From assembly GCF_014280965.1 (NCBI RefSeq), contig NZ_JACODZ010000009.1, forward strand, positions 124,001-188,000: 64,000 nucleotides of DNA. The letters run 5' to 3'. The stretch comes from Echinicola salinicaeni (GTDB lineage Bacteria > Bacteroidota > Bacteroidia > Cytophagales > Cyclobacteriaceae). Shown piece after piece: positions 34,984 to 45,069 of this stretch (the stretch's first letter is position 1; every line of letters starts with the position of its first letter). The position numbers and the translations under genes were made by a program. Under the pieces are notes generated by a model. The model saw nothing but the letters and a program-made list of their open reading frames with translations. It had not been told where the DNA came from and ran no database searches.

Positions 34984-35364
34984 CTAAATCAGGAAGCCTA
35001 TAAGCTTAGCTCGTCGTTTATACGGTCTCAATTTCTTTTTAACAGATTTTTTGTACTTTTTGAAATTGTCTTCTCCTAAAATGTCTTTAAAAATTTTAGC
35101 ATTATCTTCTTTTACCATCATGAATTTTTTGTTCTTTTCTTCTGGTGAATAATCGCCTTTTGCAATTTCAAATAGATCATCAACAGCATTTTTATTGGTC
35201 TGTTTTAGCTTGTCTTTTTTGTCAGAACTTAAGTTCAGACCATCAAAACTATTCATGGCACCCAAAATTTCATTTTTGCTTACCTCTTCTTCTTGGGCAA
35301 GTAGTTGTGGTGACCATATAAGTAGGGAAAATAAAACGGGGAGTATTAAAGTTATTCTTTTCAT
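34984..35364 (-). CDS. Small secreted helical protein, unknown function
   Basis: A 126-residue protein with signal peptide (about 1-23, ending LLAQ). The mature part is charged and helical, with a lysine-rich end (FKKYKKSVKKKLRPYKRRAK). Its size, helical pattern and charged composition recall small periplasmic Spy/CpxP-like proteins, but no LTxxQ motif is present, so the likeness is weak. It is monocistronic, with its own terminator, between the sulfatase and the first ECF sigma gene. Confidence 0.7.
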   Translation of the reverse strand: MKRITLILPVLFSLLIWSPQLLAQEEEVSKNEILGAMNSFDGLNLSSDKKDKLKQTNKNAVDDLFEIAKGDYSPEEKNKKFMMVKEDNAKIFKDILGEDNFKKYKKSVKKKLRPYKRRAKLIGFLI

Positions 35365-35983
35365 AATAGATTGGGTTTAGGTAAGTAGTGAATATACAAA
35401 TATCTGAATATTAATTAGATATAGTAATAATTTCCCTTTAGAATCTCAAAAATGTTTTATTTAATATGTTATTATTTTTAGATACTAGAATTTAGTTTAG
35501 TCTTCTGTTCATTTCATCTGGTTTACAGGAAGTTTACCATGATTGATTGAACTAACTGAACTCTATTGGCAATCGAGGCAAAGCTATTCTCATTATTTTT
35601 CAACTTTAGAAGAACATTTACCTTCTACACCTCAATAAATTATTTGTAAACAGAGTCGATAGATTTTAAGCTTATTTGAATTCTTTATTAAAAACTTGTA
35701 ATTCATTAATATTGTTTACTTTAGGTGTATAAATCTGTAAGATACATCATAATACTTTTGACCTAGGAAAATGAGTTGCTGAATTTTGGCTGGTATACTC
35801 CCGTTAATATGTGATTCTCTGGTTTTAATGTCCATCATCTTTGACAATAAGGTCTATTTTAATAAATTGATAATATGGTTCTGAAATCGTTTGGGAAATT
35901 GGTTGTTAATTTTGCCTTAAGCATGAAGCAATGAATTATGCCGATTATGATCATTTTAAATTTGTATATGGAAATTAAACATA
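35365..35983. other. 619-base gene-free region before the first ECF sigma gene
   Basis: AT-rich, with no convincing reading frame or RNA gene. A TAAATTTG at 35957-35964 fits the Bacteroidota -7 consensus TAnnTTTG and could serve the sigma gene at 35984, but no good -33 element was found at the right distance. Confidence 0.45.
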
Positions 35984-36559
35984 ATGGAAGATAATAAGAA
36001 GCATAAGATGTTTCCTGCAAATACCAATTCGAAGAAAGATCCATTAAAGGAATTGTTTTATACGTACCATAAAAAATTGGTTTATTTTTCCATGCGAATT
36101 ATAGGCGATCAATCTATAGCAGAGGATTTAGTCCAAGAAGTTTTTATACATATCTCTCAATGGCCTGAGTCCAATTTTTATAGGGAAGCAGAGTATATAA
36201 GAAATTACCTCTTCAAAGCAGTTAAAAACAAAAGCCTTAATGCCCTAAAAGGCCAGCAGAAGATGAAAGATAATTCAGATGAATTGAATGATATTGTTCA
36301 GGATACCACGGTTTTACATCATCTTATTCAATCAGAAGTTATCGGTATGGTCTATGAAGCAATGGAGAGCCTTCCTGAAGGCTGTAGAACTGTAACAGAA
36401 TTGGCCTATCTGGAGGGTAAAAACAATAAAGAAGTGGCAGAGATCTTAGGGGTTACGGTCAATACAGTAAAGACGCAGAAACAAAGAAGTCTGAAGCTGT
36501 TGAGACTAAAACTTGATCCTGAAGTTTTTATGACTTTTTTAGTATTAATAAACTGTTAA
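35984..36559 (+). CDS. ECF RNA polymerase sigma factor (Bacteroidota type), locus 1
   Basis: A 191-residue sigma-70 family protein with region 2 (about 25-95, including SIAEDLVQEVFIHI) and region 4 (about 125-180, with AYLEGKNNKEVAEILGVTV as the helix-turn-helix). It is the usual first gene of a sigma - FecR - SusC - SusD switch: substrate binding at SusC is signalled through its STN domain to FecR, which releases the sigma factor to transcribe the transport genes. FecR starts 100 bases downstream. Region 3 is absent, as in ECF proteins. Confidence 0.95.
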   Translation: MEDNKKHKMFPANTNSKKDPLKELFYTYHKKLVYFSMRIIGDQSIAEDLVQEVFIHISQWPESNFYREAEYIRNYLFKAVKNKSLNALKGQQKMKDNSDELNDIVQDTTVLHHLIQSEVIGMVYEAMESLPEGCRTVTELAYLEGKNNKEVAEILGVTVNTVKTQKQRSLKLLRLKLDPEVFMTFLVLINC

Positions 36560-36659
36560 AAATATAAAGGCAGTATTATTTTAAAGAATTTTTTGAAAAA
36601 AACTTAATTTTCTTTCACCCCATTTGATCCTTCCAATGTAATAAGTTAAAGACATTGGA

Positions 36660-37850
36660 ATGAACAAAGACAATCTATATCATTTTTATGCCAATTTGAT
36701 CCAGAAGGAAAGGAGAGGAAATCTTTCTACTGATGAAAGGAAACTATTGGATGAATGGTTGATGACCGATCCTAAGAATAAGGTATTTTATGATAGATTA
36801 TTCTCAGAGGGATATATTGAAAAGGAAATTCAAAAGTTTGAAGAAATTGATACGGATAAGGCTTTTCTTGAGCTTAAAACTAAGATCTCTCCAATTGACC
36901 AAGATAGCTTCCTTCTCCATAAATGGTACAAACAGATTGCTTCAGTTGCAGCTGTTTTGGTTTTTATTTTGGCAGGCTGGATCATTTTCCAATCCATAGG
37001 AGATTCTGGCTTGGATGTAAGTGAGGAAACCAGGGATGTTATGTCAGATGTGGATCCAGGTAAGGATAAGGCCATTTTGGTATTACCAAATGGGGATGAA
37101 ATAGATCTGGAAGAATTGGAAGAAGGAAATGAAAGGAATGTAGCGGGGATGGAAGTTATCAGAAGGAAAGATTTTGTCGCTATCAGTTTAGCAAAAGAAC
37201 CCAGTCTAGAAGTAGGAAAGACCTCTAAAATAATCGTTCCTAATGGAGGTAAGTATAGTGTGGAGTTACAGGATGGAACGAAGGTATGGTTAAACAGTGC
37301 CTCGACTCTAAGTTTTCCAACGGAATTTAGAAATGATAGAAGAGAAGTTGCTCTTGACGGTGAGGCCTATTTCGATGTGGCCCATAATCCTAGATCTCCA
37401 TTTACAGTGGATGCAAATGGAACTAAAGTCAAGGTCTTGGGAACTCACTTCAATATTAAAGCTTATAAAAATGAAGCGATGGTAAAAACTACTTTATTAG
37501 AAGGAAAAGTAGCTGTATCGCACAATGGTCAAAATAAAATATTGATTCCAGGAGATCAGGCAGTTTCCGGGAATCAGCTTATGGTTTCGAGGGTCTCAAC
37601 CAAAGAGGTAATAGCTTGGAAAGAGGGATATTTTTTATTCCAAAGTACCAGGTTGGATGAAATTCTCCGTCAGTTGGAGCGCTGGTATAATATCAAAGTG
37701 GATACCAAAGGGAAAATTCCAGTTCGGCATTTTAATGCATCGATCAATATGGATACCAAACTATCCAAAGTGATTGAGATATTAGAGCTTTCTGGCGGAA
37801 TTGATTTTGAATTTAAAAATGGAAAACTCTATGTAACAGAAAAGGACTAA
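36660..37850 (+). CDS. FecR-family anti-sigma factor, locus 1
   Basis: A 396-residue membrane anti-sigma protein. The cytoplasmic N-terminus (1-90) contains the sigma-binding DEWL region. One membrane helix lies at about 92-112. The periplasmic part has the FecR beta domain (VELQDGTKVWLNSASTL) and a C-terminal DUF4974-like domain from about 325 (RLDEILRQLERWYNIKV). The C-terminal domain should contact the STN domain of the SusC encoded next. The stop is 5 bases before a hairpin (37856-37880). Confidence 0.95.
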   Translation: MNKDNLYHFYANLIQKERRGNLSTDERKLLDEWLMTDPKNKVFYDRLFSEGYIEKEIQKFEEIDTDKAFLELKTKISPIDQDSFLLHKWYKQIASVAAVLVFILAGWIIFQSIGDSGLDVSEETRDVMSDVDPGKDKAILVLPNGDEIDLEELEEGNERNVAGMEVIRRKDFVAISLAKEPSLEVGKTSKIIVPNGGKYSVELQDGTKVWLNSASTLSFPTEFRNDRREVALDGEAYFDVAHNPRSPFTVDANGTKVKVLGTHFNIKAYKNEAMVKTTLLEGKVAVSHNGQNKILIPGDQAVSGNQLMVSRVSTKEVIAWKEGYFLFQSTRLDEILRQLERWYNIKVDTKGKIPVRHFNASINMDTKLSKVIEILELSGGIDFEFKNGKLYVTEKD

Positions 37851-37855
37851 AAAAA

Positions 37856-37880
37856 CCAGTGGTCCTCGGAAAACCACTGG
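37856..37880 (+). promoter_or_regulatory. Hairpin between fecR and susC, locus 1
   Basis: A perfect 8-bp stem (37856-37863 with 37873-37880) has a 9-base loop containing TCGGAAA. No T-tract follows, so it is not a standard terminator. Locus 2 has a hairpin at the same position with the same TCGGAAA in its loop (49578-49613). A regulatory or RNA-processing role is likely. Confidence 0.6.
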
Positions 37881-37949
37881 CTTGGCTGATTAATGCCATT
37901 CAATCATCACAATTAAAATTTTATCAATCAACTTCTAAACTGTAAAGTT

Positions 37950-40900
37950 ATGAAATTTACCCACTTTGGACAAGGATGGGACAAACTTTCCTATGCTCCA
38001 CCAAATTATCTTTTGGCTATGAAATGGACTTTTATTTTAATCATTGCCTTGATTTTTCAGGTAAATGCCAAAGTACATTCCCAAGAACTTACTGTAGATG
38101 TTTATGAAAAGCAATTTATAGATGTCCTAAACATAATTGAAGAGCAGTCAGAGATCAGTTTTGTCTATTCGGATGAAATTATTGATGCTGCGAAGCCTGT
38201 AAGCATTAAGTTAAAAAATGTAGAGTTAGGGGATGCTTTAAAGGCGCTTTTTGCTCAACAGCCACTGGCCTATAAAATTCTTGATGACTTTGTAGTTATC
38301 CAAGAAAAAGCCAAGAAGGCAAATATTGAAGTTACAGGAACTGTTAAAAGTACAGAAGGAGAGGTGCTTCCAGGTGCCACTGTTCGACTCAAAGGATCAT
38401 CAAAAGGAACCATTACAGATTTGGACGGTAATTTTAAATTATCAAATATCCCTAGTGATGCGATACTGGTAATTAGTTATATCGGTTATGATCCTAAAGA
38501 AGTTGCTGTAAATAACCAGACTATAATAAGTGTTATATTGAATTCTGCGGAAACCGCTCTTTCTGAGGTGGTAATCATCGGATATGGACAGCAGGAAAGG
38601 AAGAAGGTGACCAGTGCCATTGCAGATTTTAAACCGACAGAGGAAAATTTTAGGCAAGTTCAGGGACCAGATCAGCTGATGCAAGGAAGGATGCCTGGTG
38701 TTTATGTTGGAGCCGGAGGAGGCACCCCTGGAAGTAATTTGCGTGTAAGTATTAGGGGAATTGGTTCCTTGAGTGGAGAAAATGAACCTTTATATGTAGT
38801 AGATGGCATTCCTCTAGTGAATACCAATGCCGCTTTGTTCAATCTTGGTGAAGGAATGAATCCATTGTCCCAACTGAACCCAGCAGATATTGAATCAATA
38901 GAGGTCCTGAAAGATGCTGCATCGGCTGCCATTTATGGTTCTCGTGCGACAAATGGTGTTGTAATTATTACAACAAAATCTGGCAAAGAAGGACAATCCA
39001 ATTTTTCCATTAATTCGAATTTCGGGGTACAATACCTTCCTAGTGTGGACAAATTGAAAATGGCTGGTACTGATCTATATCTTGAGGTTCAGAATGAAGC
39101 AAAATACAATTTCAACCAGCAAAACGGCTATCTTCCTGGTGATGGTAATTTTGTAGAATATTTGGAAGATCCATACCCTGGACTGCCAGATACTGATTGG
39201 TTGGACTGGGTCACCAGAAATGCTTTTGTGACCAATGTGAACATGTCTTTTAGTACCGGAACTGAAAAGACAAAGTTGTTTATTTCAGGAGGATTCTTGG
39301 ATCAGCAAGGTGTGATCAAAACCAATGAATTTAAAAAATACAATGGAAAGGTAAATGTAAGCCATCAAGCAACCGACTGGTTAAAAGTTGGGGTAAATAC
39401 GAATTTAAGTTTTTCGAGGAACCATAGAATTCCAAATGGTACTTATGGATCATCTATTTTTCTAAGGAGTATGGGGCAGCGCCCTTATGATAGGCCTTTT
39501 AAGCCTAATGGTGATTACTATGTGGGAGGTACTGAAGAGTTGACATATCATAATAATGTCCAAATCCTAAATGAGCAAAAGACCAAGTTGGATAATTACA
39601 GAATGCTTGGAAATGCTTTTGCGGACATTAAATTCAGCCCTTCTTTACATCTTAAAAATACATTTGGAATGGATGCGGCCTATACTGAAGATTACCTTCA
39701 CTATACGGATCTGCACCCTTATGGAGCTGGTCAAGGTAGGGTTTTGGATGAGAGAAGAATGTTGACCAATGGTTTGATAGAAAACACGCTGTATTATGAT
39801 CATGATTTTGGGAAACTGACCATTAATGCTTTGGTAGGGCATTCTTATCAAAAAGTTACATCAAGTACCAATTATATAGATGGTAGAGGTTTTCCTTCTT
39901 CTTCTTTTGATGTAATATCCGTGGCCAGCGAAATTGCCAATGCTAGTTCAGGATTTGGAGAAAATGCTTTGGAGTCCTATTACAGTAGGGCAAACTTAAG
40001 CTATGCTGATAAATATATGCTTTCACTTTCTCTAAGAGCTGATGGATCATCTCGATTTTCTCCCGAAAAACGATATGGTTCTTTTCCTTCAATATCAGCA
40101 GGTTGGAATGTGTCTGATGAATCTTTTTGGAATTTTAATAAAACCGATTTTAAACTACGGGCCAGCTATGGTGCCACAGGCAATCAAGATGGTATAGGAA
40201 GTTATGCGTATCAGGCGCTGATGAGTGGTGGAGCGAACTATAATGGAAATAGTGGTTTGTCCATATCTACTTTTGGTAATTCAAATTTGACATGGGAAAC
40301 AGCCAAACAGTTTGATATAGGGGTAGATGCTGGATTTTTAGAGGGCAAACTCAACCTTACCGCGGATTATTTTATCAAAAACACCGAAAACTTATTATAC
40401 AGTATGCCAATCCATGGTACATCTGGATTTAGTAGTATTACCAGTAATATCGGTAGCATGCAAAACCGAGGTTTGGAATTGATGCTAAGTTATAATAATC
40501 GTTTTGGAGAGTTTCAGTGGCAATCAGATTTTAATATTTCATTTATAGACAATGAATTGACGTCTTTGTTGGGAGACGATGCACTTTTGATAGGAGCCAA
40601 TAGAACACTTCAGGTAGGGCAGGAAGTAGGTAGTTTCTATATGTATAAAATGCAGGGGATTTACCAATATGATGAAGAGGTACCTCAAACTTTATATGAT
40701 CAGGGTGTAAGGGCTGGAGATGTCATTTATGAAGATTTAAATGATGATGGCATTATCAATGTTGATGATCGTCAAATTATAGGCTCTTCAAATCCTGATT
40801 TTTATGGAGGCTGGTCCAATACCTTTAAATATAAAAACTTTGACCTATCGGCTTTCTTGACTTATTCCCAAGGTGCTGAGGTATATGCTACCTGGAGAAT

Positions 40901-41294
40901 AACTACTGATCGACTTGGTTATGGAAGACAGGGATTTAGGGAAGAAGTTGCCCTTAATCGATGGACAGGTCCGGGAACTAGCAATGAAGTTCCAAGAGCT
41001 ATTCATGGAAATAGTCATAATCTATACAATTCTTCCAGATTCCTTGAGGATGGTTCTTTTATTAGACTTCGGACATTGAGCTTAGGTTATACTTTGCCCA
41101 AAAGTTTGTTGGACAGATTGGACATGTCACATTGTAGGCTATATGTTCAGGGTGAAAACCTGTTTATTCTTACAGGTTACTCGGGTTTGGACCCAGAAGT
41201 ATCTAAGAACTATGATGCCCGCTTTATGGGGGATGATAATATGAATCTTCCTCAGCCTCGAACCTTGCGCCTAGGCCTAAACATAACTTTCTAA
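37950..41294 (+). CDS. SusC/RagA TonB-dependent receptor with STN signalling domain, locus 1
   Basis: A 1114-residue outer-membrane transporter. After a long leader ending VHSQ (about 45) come the STN domain (about 50-118), which signals to FecR, a carboxypeptidase-regulatory-like domain (about 126-205, LPGATVRLKGSSKG), the plug (about 215-335, with VLKDAASAAIYGSRATNG) and the 22-strand barrel up to LRLGLNITF. It should import oligosaccharides or similar ligands captured by the SusD partner 7 bases downstream, powered by TonB. The gene is complete, with the C-terminal aromatic residue needed for barrel assembly. Confidence 0.96.
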   Translation: MKFTHFGQGWDKLSYAPPNYLLAMKWTFILIIALIFQVNAKVHSQELTVDVYEKQFIDVLNIIEEQSEISFVYSDEIIDAAKPVSIKLKNVELGDALKALFAQQPLAYKILDDFVVIQEKAKKANIEVTGTVKSTEGEVLPGATVRLKGSSKGTITDLDGNFKLSNIPSDAILVISYIGYDPKEVAVNNQTIISVILNSAETALSEVVIIGYGQQERKKVTSAIADFKPTEENFRQVQGPDQLMQGRMPGVYVGAGGGTPGSNLRVSIRGIGSLSGENEPLYVVDGIPLVNTNAALFNLGEGMNPLSQLNPADIESIEVLKDAASAAIYGSRATNGVVIITTKSGKEGQSNFSINSNFGVQYLPSVDKLKMAGTDLYLEVQNEAKYNFNQQNGYLPGDGNFVEYLEDPYPGLPDTDWLDWVTRNAFVTNVNMSFSTGTEKTKLFISGGFLDQQGVIKTNEFKKYNGKVNVSHQATDWLKVGVNTNLSFSRNHRIPNGTYGSSIFLRSMGQRPYDRPFKPNGDYYVGGTEELTYHNNVQILNEQKTKLDNYRMLGNAFADIKFSPSLHLKNTFGMDAAYTEDYLHYTDLHPYGAGQGRVLDERRMLTNGLIENTLYYDHDFGKLTINALVGHSYQKVTSSTNYIDGRGFPSSSFDVISVASEIANASSGFGENALESYYSRANLSYADKYMLSLSLRADGSSRFSPEKRYGSFPSISAGWNVSDESFWNFNKTDFKLRASYGATGNQDGIGSYAYQALMSGGANYNGNSGLSISTFGNSNLTWETAKQFDIGVDAGFLEGKLNLTADYFIKNTENLLYSMPIHGTSGFSSITSNIGSMQNRGLELMLSYNNRFGEFQWQSDFNISFIDNELTSLLGDDALLIGANRTLQVGQEVGSFYMYKMQGIYQYDEEVPQTLYDQGVRAGDVIYEDLNDDGIINVDDRQIIGSSNPDFYGGWSNTFKYKNFDLSAFLTYSQGAEVYATWRITTDRLGYGRQGFREEVALNRWTGPGTSNEVPRAIHGNSHNLYNSSRFLEDGSFIRLRTLSLGYTLPKSLLDRLDMSHCRLYVQGENLFILTGYSGLDPEVSKNYDARFMGDDNMNLPQPRTLRLGLNITF

Positions 41295-41301
41295 TATTTA
41301 A

Positions 41302-42609
41302 ATGAAAGCAGTCATGAAATATAATTTATGCATATATATAGTGGCCTTAGTTATGGTCACATCCTGTAGCAATAATTTGGATTTATATCCAAGATCTGCG
41401 GTTTCTTCAGAAACTGAATTGACCGAGGAAGATGCCGAATCATTTCTTATAGGTGTTTACCAATCTGTACAAAATGATCCAGGGAGGGAATCTTATATCA
41501 TGGGAGATCTTTTGGGGGGTGATTTTAATTCCGCTGGTTCTATTAATGGAGGAGGTACCAATGCTTTCATTAGTAATATTTTAAGGCCAGAGCATGGCTA
41601 TCCGAAAAATATCTGGATTGGTTATTATGAAGCCTTATACCAAGTAAATACCTTGCTAGGAAGTTTGGAGGGCCTTTCTGAATCTCCCGAGCTCAATCAA
41701 ATTCGGGGTACGACACATTATTTCAGAGCCTATATTTATTATAATCTTGTAACCAAATATGGTGGTGTACCCATATTGAGGGAAAATACCATGGAAAAAC
41801 TTCCAAGAAATACATCCGAGGAAGTCTATGCTTTTATAGAGGAAGATTTGCAATATGCCATACAGTATGCACCTGATTTCTCATCCGATTTGGGTGGAGA
41901 TTATAATTATATCTCAAAAGATGCCGCGACGGCCCTTATGGCTAGAGCTAAATTACAGCAAGGTAAAAAGGCAGAAGCAGCTGCATTGGCGGAAGAACTG
42001 ATTGCTAAACCTTATTTTGAGTTGGATAGCTTTGAGAAAATATTTAGAAGACAAGACAATTCAGAATTAATATTTGCTTTTGTCAATCTAACAATCGAAT
42101 CCAGTATAAATCTAAGTACTTGGTTTTATACTTATGCCCATCCTCAAAGTGGCTCTTATGTCTTCAAACCAAATCCATGGGCCATGGACATGTTTACTGC
42201 GAATGATAATAGATCATCGATTTCTGTAGATACCTATGAGGGACTTGATGTGGTCAATAAATATCCAAGTGGACAGACAGGGACTGATCAGTTGAACGTA
42301 AGTCGACTCGCTGAAATGTATTTGATCAGTGCTGAAGGACAAGGCTTAGCCGGATTGGGCAGATTAAACGAACTGAGAGCTTCAAGGGGATTGAATCCTG
42401 TTTCTGCTTCTTCAGAGGCAGAATATCTAGATCTGTTATTGGAAGAACGTCGTCGAGAATTATTTGCAGAAGGGTTTAGATGGGTAGATTTAGTAAGGAC
42501 AGGTAAAGCTGTAGAGGAAATTGGTATTCAAGAAAGGGAAACCTTATTGCCTATTCCCGAAACTGAACTGATGCTGAATGATAAGCTAGTTCAAAACCCT
42601 GGTTATTAA
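41302..42609 (+). CDS. SusD/RagB substrate-binding lipoprotein, locus 1
   Basis: A 435-residue surface lipoprotein with lipobox VTSC (Cys22) and the SusD pattern: N-terminal NNLDLYP, TPR-like helices (about 35-215), and a C-terminal RagB block ending ELMLNDKLVQNPGY. It is shorter than typical SusD proteins (about 500-550 residues); the loss is in the middle, ligand-facing part, so the binding surface may be reduced. It caps the SusC barrel and delivers ligand. It is cotranscribed with SusC and followed 19 bases later by a phosphodiester glycosidase gene. Confidence 0.94.
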   Translation: MKAVMKYNLCIYIVALVMVTSCSNNLDLYPRSAVSSETELTEEDAESFLIGVYQSVQNDPGRESYIMGDLLGGDFNSAGSINGGGTNAFISNILRPEHGYPKNIWIGYYEALYQVNTLLGSLEGLSESPELNQIRGTTHYFRAYIYYNLVTKYGGVPILRENTMEKLPRNTSEEVYAFIEEDLQYAIQYAPDFSSDLGGDYNYISKDAATALMARAKLQQGKKAEAAALAEELIAKPYFELDSFEKIFRRQDNSELIFAFVNLTIESSINLSTWFYTYAHPQSGSYVFKPNPWAMDMFTANDNRSSISVDTYEGLDVVNKYPSGQTGTDQLNVSRLAEMYLISAEGQGLAGLGRLNELRASRGLNPVSASSEAEYLDLLLEERRRELFAEGFRWVDLVRTGKAVEEIGIQERETLLPIPETELMLNDKLVQNPGY

Positions 42610-42628
42610 TCATAAAATATAGAAAAGG

Positions 42629-43546
42629 ATGACTAAATATATAAATTATTACTATTCCTTATTTATGCTGGTCGTATTGGCAATAACAACGGCTAGTTGT
42701 GAAAATGAGGATACACAACCTTCTATTATAGAGGAAGAACTTTCGCCAATTACGCAAAGGTTGATGGACAGTACCGATTTGCTTAGCAATGTTTTTTGGG
42801 ACACCACATTTATGGTATCAGCAGGAGTAGAAGAAACGGATATTCATTATTTGTCCATGAAAGGTTTATCAATGAGAATGTTTGTGTTCAAGGTAGACCT
42901 AAAAGTTGATGGTGTGGAATTACAAGCTATAATGCCTTATGGAAGTAAAGGGTATGGCATGCAGGCCATCCCGGAAATGATGAATTATGTGGAAGTTCCA
43001 GGTAAAAAGGTTGTAGGTGCTGTCAATTCAGACTTTTTTAATATGTCCACTGGTGAACCCAGGGGAATTGTAGTTCTTGATGGTGAAGTGATTAAATCCA
43101 CCGCTATGTTGGAATCATTTTTTGGAATAGATAAGAATGGGAAACCTGTAATAGCTTTGTCCGAGGATTTTGAACTATATAAGGATGATTTACTATTTGG
43201 TCTTGGAGCAGGTGATTTATTGGTGAAAGATTATGATCTGGCTCCCAATAGTAATGCGGCAATTCATCCAAGAACAGGAGTGGGCTTTAACGATCTTAAG
43301 GAAGTTTATTTTATCGTAGTTGATGGAAGGGATTTTGATTATTCTAATGGTTTAACCTTATCGGAATTGGGCGCAATATTTAAGGCCTTGGGAGTAAAGG
43401 ATGCCACTAATTTGGATGGTGGTGGTTCTTCTACATTTGTCACTTTACATAGTTTGTCTGAAGTGTTTCATATTAGAAACAGACCTTCAGATGGCAGTCC
43501 TAGACCGGTTGCCAATGGTTGGGCAATTTTGGCAAATGAAAATTAA
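42629..43546 (+). CDS. Phosphodiester glycosidase (NAGPA family) lipoprotein, locus 1
   Basis: A 305-residue lipoprotein (TASC, Cys24) of the NAGPA family (PF09992), named for the mammalian enzyme that removes GlcNAc from GlcNAc-1-phospho-6-mannose. The family motif NLDGGGSST is at 261-269, and the VNSDFFNMSTGEPRG block is present near 130. The likely reaction is hydrolysis of a sugar-1-phosphodiester bond outside the cell. It lies between SusD and the NHL protein in the same operon, so the imported substrate probably contains a phosphodiester. Substrate specificity is not readable from sequence. Confidence 0.88.
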   Translation: MTKYINYYYSLFMLVVLAITTASCENEDTQPSIIEEELSPITQRLMDSTDLLSNVFWDTTFMVSAGVEETDIHYLSMKGLSMRMFVFKVDLKVDGVELQAIMPYGSKGYGMQAIPEMMNYVEVPGKKVVGAVNSDFFNMSTGEPRGIVVLDGEVIKSTAMLESFFGIDKNGKPVIALSEDFELYKDDLLFGLGAGDLLVKDYDLAPNSNAAIHPRTGVGFNDLKEVYFIVVDGRDFDYSNGLTLSELGAIFKALGVKDATNLDGGGSSTFVTLHSLSEVFHIRNRPSDGSPRPVANGWAILANEN

Positions 43547-43574
43547 TATATAATCAATCTAAGCAACACTAATC

Positions 43575-44894
43575 ATGAAATATATCAATTTTCTAGTTTG
43601 GACATTAATAGTATGTTCGCTTTGGTCCTGTACAGAGGAGGATAATGGGCCAGTTTTAGATTATAAGGCTTTTGTTTATACCATGATACCTCAGGAGGGA
43701 TTTACTAATGATGTTGTGGTCATCAAAGGAAAAGGTTTTTCTTCTGTTCGTGAAGAAAACGAAATATTGTTTAATGGGAGACCTGGAATAGTTTTGGAAG
43801 CAGATAAAGGGGAAATACAAGTAGTAGTTCCTGATGGTGAAGGTACAAGTAATCTGTCCTTAATTGTTAATGGTGAAGATGCTGCTGGGGCAGATCTTTC
43901 ATTTAAATATTTGGTAGCTCCTGAGGAATATACAGTTTCCACTTTAGCGGGAAACAGTGAGTATGGCCTGATTGATGGTCAAGGTGAAAACGCTTTTTTC
44001 AGAAATCCAGAAGGTGTGGCCAAGCATCCAGATGGCTATCTCATAATTACAGACAGAACAAATAACGCTATCAGGAAATTGGATTTGGAAGGTAATGTTA
44101 CTACAGTTCTCGGTACTGGCGAAAAAGGCTTCCTTAATGGTCCTATTGTTTCAGCAACATTAGATTATCCCTGGAAGTCATGTGTGGATAAAGAGGGGAA
44201 TATTTATATAGCAGACCGTAATAATCACGCCATTAGAAAAATCGATACTGAAGGAAATGTAAGCACAGTCGCCGGAACGGGAACTGCAGGTTATGCTAAT
44301 GGTCCAGGTAATATCGCCCAGTTTAATCAGCCCTTGGATGTGACGGTAGATGATAATGGTGTGTTGTACGTAGCTGATAATATTAACCATATGATTAGAA
44401 AAATTGATGTTGATGGAACGGTAAGTACTGTAGCCGGAAGAGGTGAAAGAGGTTATCAAGATGGCGCTTTATCAGAAGCAATGTTCAGTAACCCTTCTGG
44501 TTTGGATTTGGATAATGAAGGAAATATTATCGTTGCTGATCGTATTAACCATTTGATAAGGAGAATCAATCTAAGCACTGATGAGGTCAGTACTATTGCA
44601 GGAAGTAGTCAAGGTAACCGTGATGGTTTTGCTGATGAAGCTCAGTTTAATAATCCTTATGGAGTGGGTGTGGGAGCATCTGGAGAAATCATCGTCGCAG
44701 ACTTGTCCAATCATAAAATTAGGATGATTAAAGAAGATGAAGTATCTACTATAGGAGGTACTGTTCGTGGCTTTTTAGATGGATTAAATGCCGTAGCACA
44801 GTTTTCTAATCCTACAGATGTGGAAGTAATGAATGGTGCTATTTATGTGTCAGACCTTAGTAACCATAGGGTTAGAAAAATTGTAAAAAAGTAA
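43575..44894 (+). CDS. IPT/TIG and NHL-repeat propeller lipoprotein, locus 1
   Basis: A 439-residue lipoprotein with a signal ending near LWSC (Cys19). Residues about 30-115 form an IPT/TIG immunoglobulin-like domain. Residues about 120-439 hold six NHL repeats with recurring cores such as IADRNNHAIRKID, VADNINHMIRKID and VADLSNHKIRMIK, which predicts a six-bladed beta-propeller. IPT-containing lipoproteins next to SusD often act as surface glycan-binding proteins; an added lyase-like activity is possible for NHL propellers. I cannot tell binding from catalysis. It is the last gene before an intergenic hairpin at 45013. Confidence 0.88.
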   Translation: MKYINFLVWTLIVCSLWSCTEEDNGPVLDYKAFVYTMIPQEGFTNDVVVIKGKGFSSVREENEILFNGRPGIVLEADKGEIQVVVPDGEGTSNLSLIVNGEDAAGADLSFKYLVAPEEYTVSTLAGNSEYGLIDGQGENAFFRNPEGVAKHPDGYLIITDRTNNAIRKLDLEGNVTTVLGTGEKGFLNGPIVSATLDYPWKSCVDKEGNIYIADRNNHAIRKIDTEGNVSTVAGTGTAGYANGPGNIAQFNQPLDVTVDDNGVLYVADNINHMIRKIDVDGTVSTVAGRGERGYQDGALSEAMFSNPSGLDLDNEGNIIVADRINHLIRRINLSTDEVSTIAGSSQGNRDGFADEAQFNNPYGVGVGASGEIIVADLSNHKIRMIKEDEVSTIGGTVRGFLDGLNAVAQFSNPTDVEVMNGAIYVSDLSNHRVRKIVKK

Positions 44895-45012
44895 TGACCT
44901 TGCTTATCAGTAGCAAGTCTCCATTATTGGTGTATTCATTTTGAAAATAATTATTAAGCCCTCTTTTGACTCAAGGTTAACCAGATTAACTTTCAACGGG
45001 TAAATTTCAAAC

Positions 45013-45049
45013 GGGAAAGTCAAGGATATTGACTTTCCCCTCTTTTCTT
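45013..45049 (+). terminator. Hairpin with T-rich tail before the second NAGPA gene
   Basis: A perfect 11-bp stem (45013-45023 with 45029-45039) has a 5-base loop and is followed by CTCTTTTCTT. It resembles an intrinsic terminator, yet the next start codon is only about 20 bases beyond it, leaving no room for a promoter after it. It may partly terminate or attenuate transcription into the gene at 45070. Confidence 0.7.
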
Positions 45050-45069
45050 AAATTGATTTAATTATATAT

